From: Microvelia longipes
Taxonomy: Eukaryota; Arthropoda; Insecta; Hemiptera; Veliidae
Assembly: GCA_018340805.1 (NCBI GenBank)
Contig: JACMZG010000008.1
Span: 73,946,636-74,010,635 of the forward strand
Direction: 5' to 3'
DNA length: 64,000 bases
This document shows, one piece after another, positions 63,938 to 64,000 of this stretch (its first letter is position 1; every line of letters starts with the position of its first letter). A model generated the notes under the pieces. It made no database searches and was not told where the DNA came from. It saw nothing but the letters and a program-made list of their open reading frames with translations. A program made the translations under genes and the position numbers.

Positions 63938-64000
63938 GTCAAATAAGAAAAACCCTCTAGCCGCTTCGCGGCCGGACTGAGGCACGGGGACCGCAAAGCG

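Overview
This window is AT-rich nuclear DNA from an invertebrate animal. It holds intron-bearing protein genes with canonical GT-AG junctions, 5S-like, tRNA-like, hAT, mariner and LINE repeat sequences, and no bacterial operon structure. An arthropod is the best guess. The reasons are a 4CL/luciferase-like CoA ligase of a type common in invertebrates, arthropod-style TCAGT initiators before one gene, and 5S-like segments that read like insect 5S. The sequence alone does not fix the species.

Four genes can be supported. (1) An acyl-CoA ligase of the 4-coumarate:CoA ligase/luciferase superfamily lies on + at 11771-30969, with 8 exons and 551 codons. (2) Inside its 11.5 kb intron 7, on the opposite strand, is a complete 695-codon uninterrupted gene for protein phosphatase 4 regulatory subunit 2 (26948-29035). 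(3) A GLT49-family type II membrane glycosyltransferase resembling beta-1,4-glucuronyltransferase 1 lies on - at 37333-47303, with 6 exons and 420 codons. (4) Head-to-head with it, 1.05 kb away, is the first coding exon of an unidentified secreted or membrane protein (+, 48355-48570). Its remaining exons were not found and may lie beyond the window.

Layout: 1-11.7 kb is intergenic repeat-rich DNA, with a hAT element with perfect 8-bp target duplication, a foldback element, a hAT-like MITE and a tyrosine-recombinase relic. 11.7-31 kb is the CoA ligase with minisatellites, foldbacks and the nested gene in its introns. 31-37 kb is a transposon graveyard, with a mariner-type MITE, a palindromic MITE family and a LINE 3' end. 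37-47 kb is the glycosyltransferase, with a LINE fragment, a 29-bp minisatellite and AT microsatellites in its introns. 48.5-64 kb has no recognised exon. It holds a nested SINE-in-MITE, a higher-order minisatellite and many copies of one interspersed repeat.

The most unusual content is that interspersed family, about 0.6-0.9 kb when complete, with parts of it at about 18 places. Most copies carry a segment matching the 3' half of 5S rRNA, the part that forms the internal RNA polymerase III promoter. The segment is followed by repeated GAGCGAAGCGAG-type motifs and an oligo-T end. The genes show no functional linkage beyond nesting and the head-to-head arrangement. All homology statements rest on reading translated motifs by eye.
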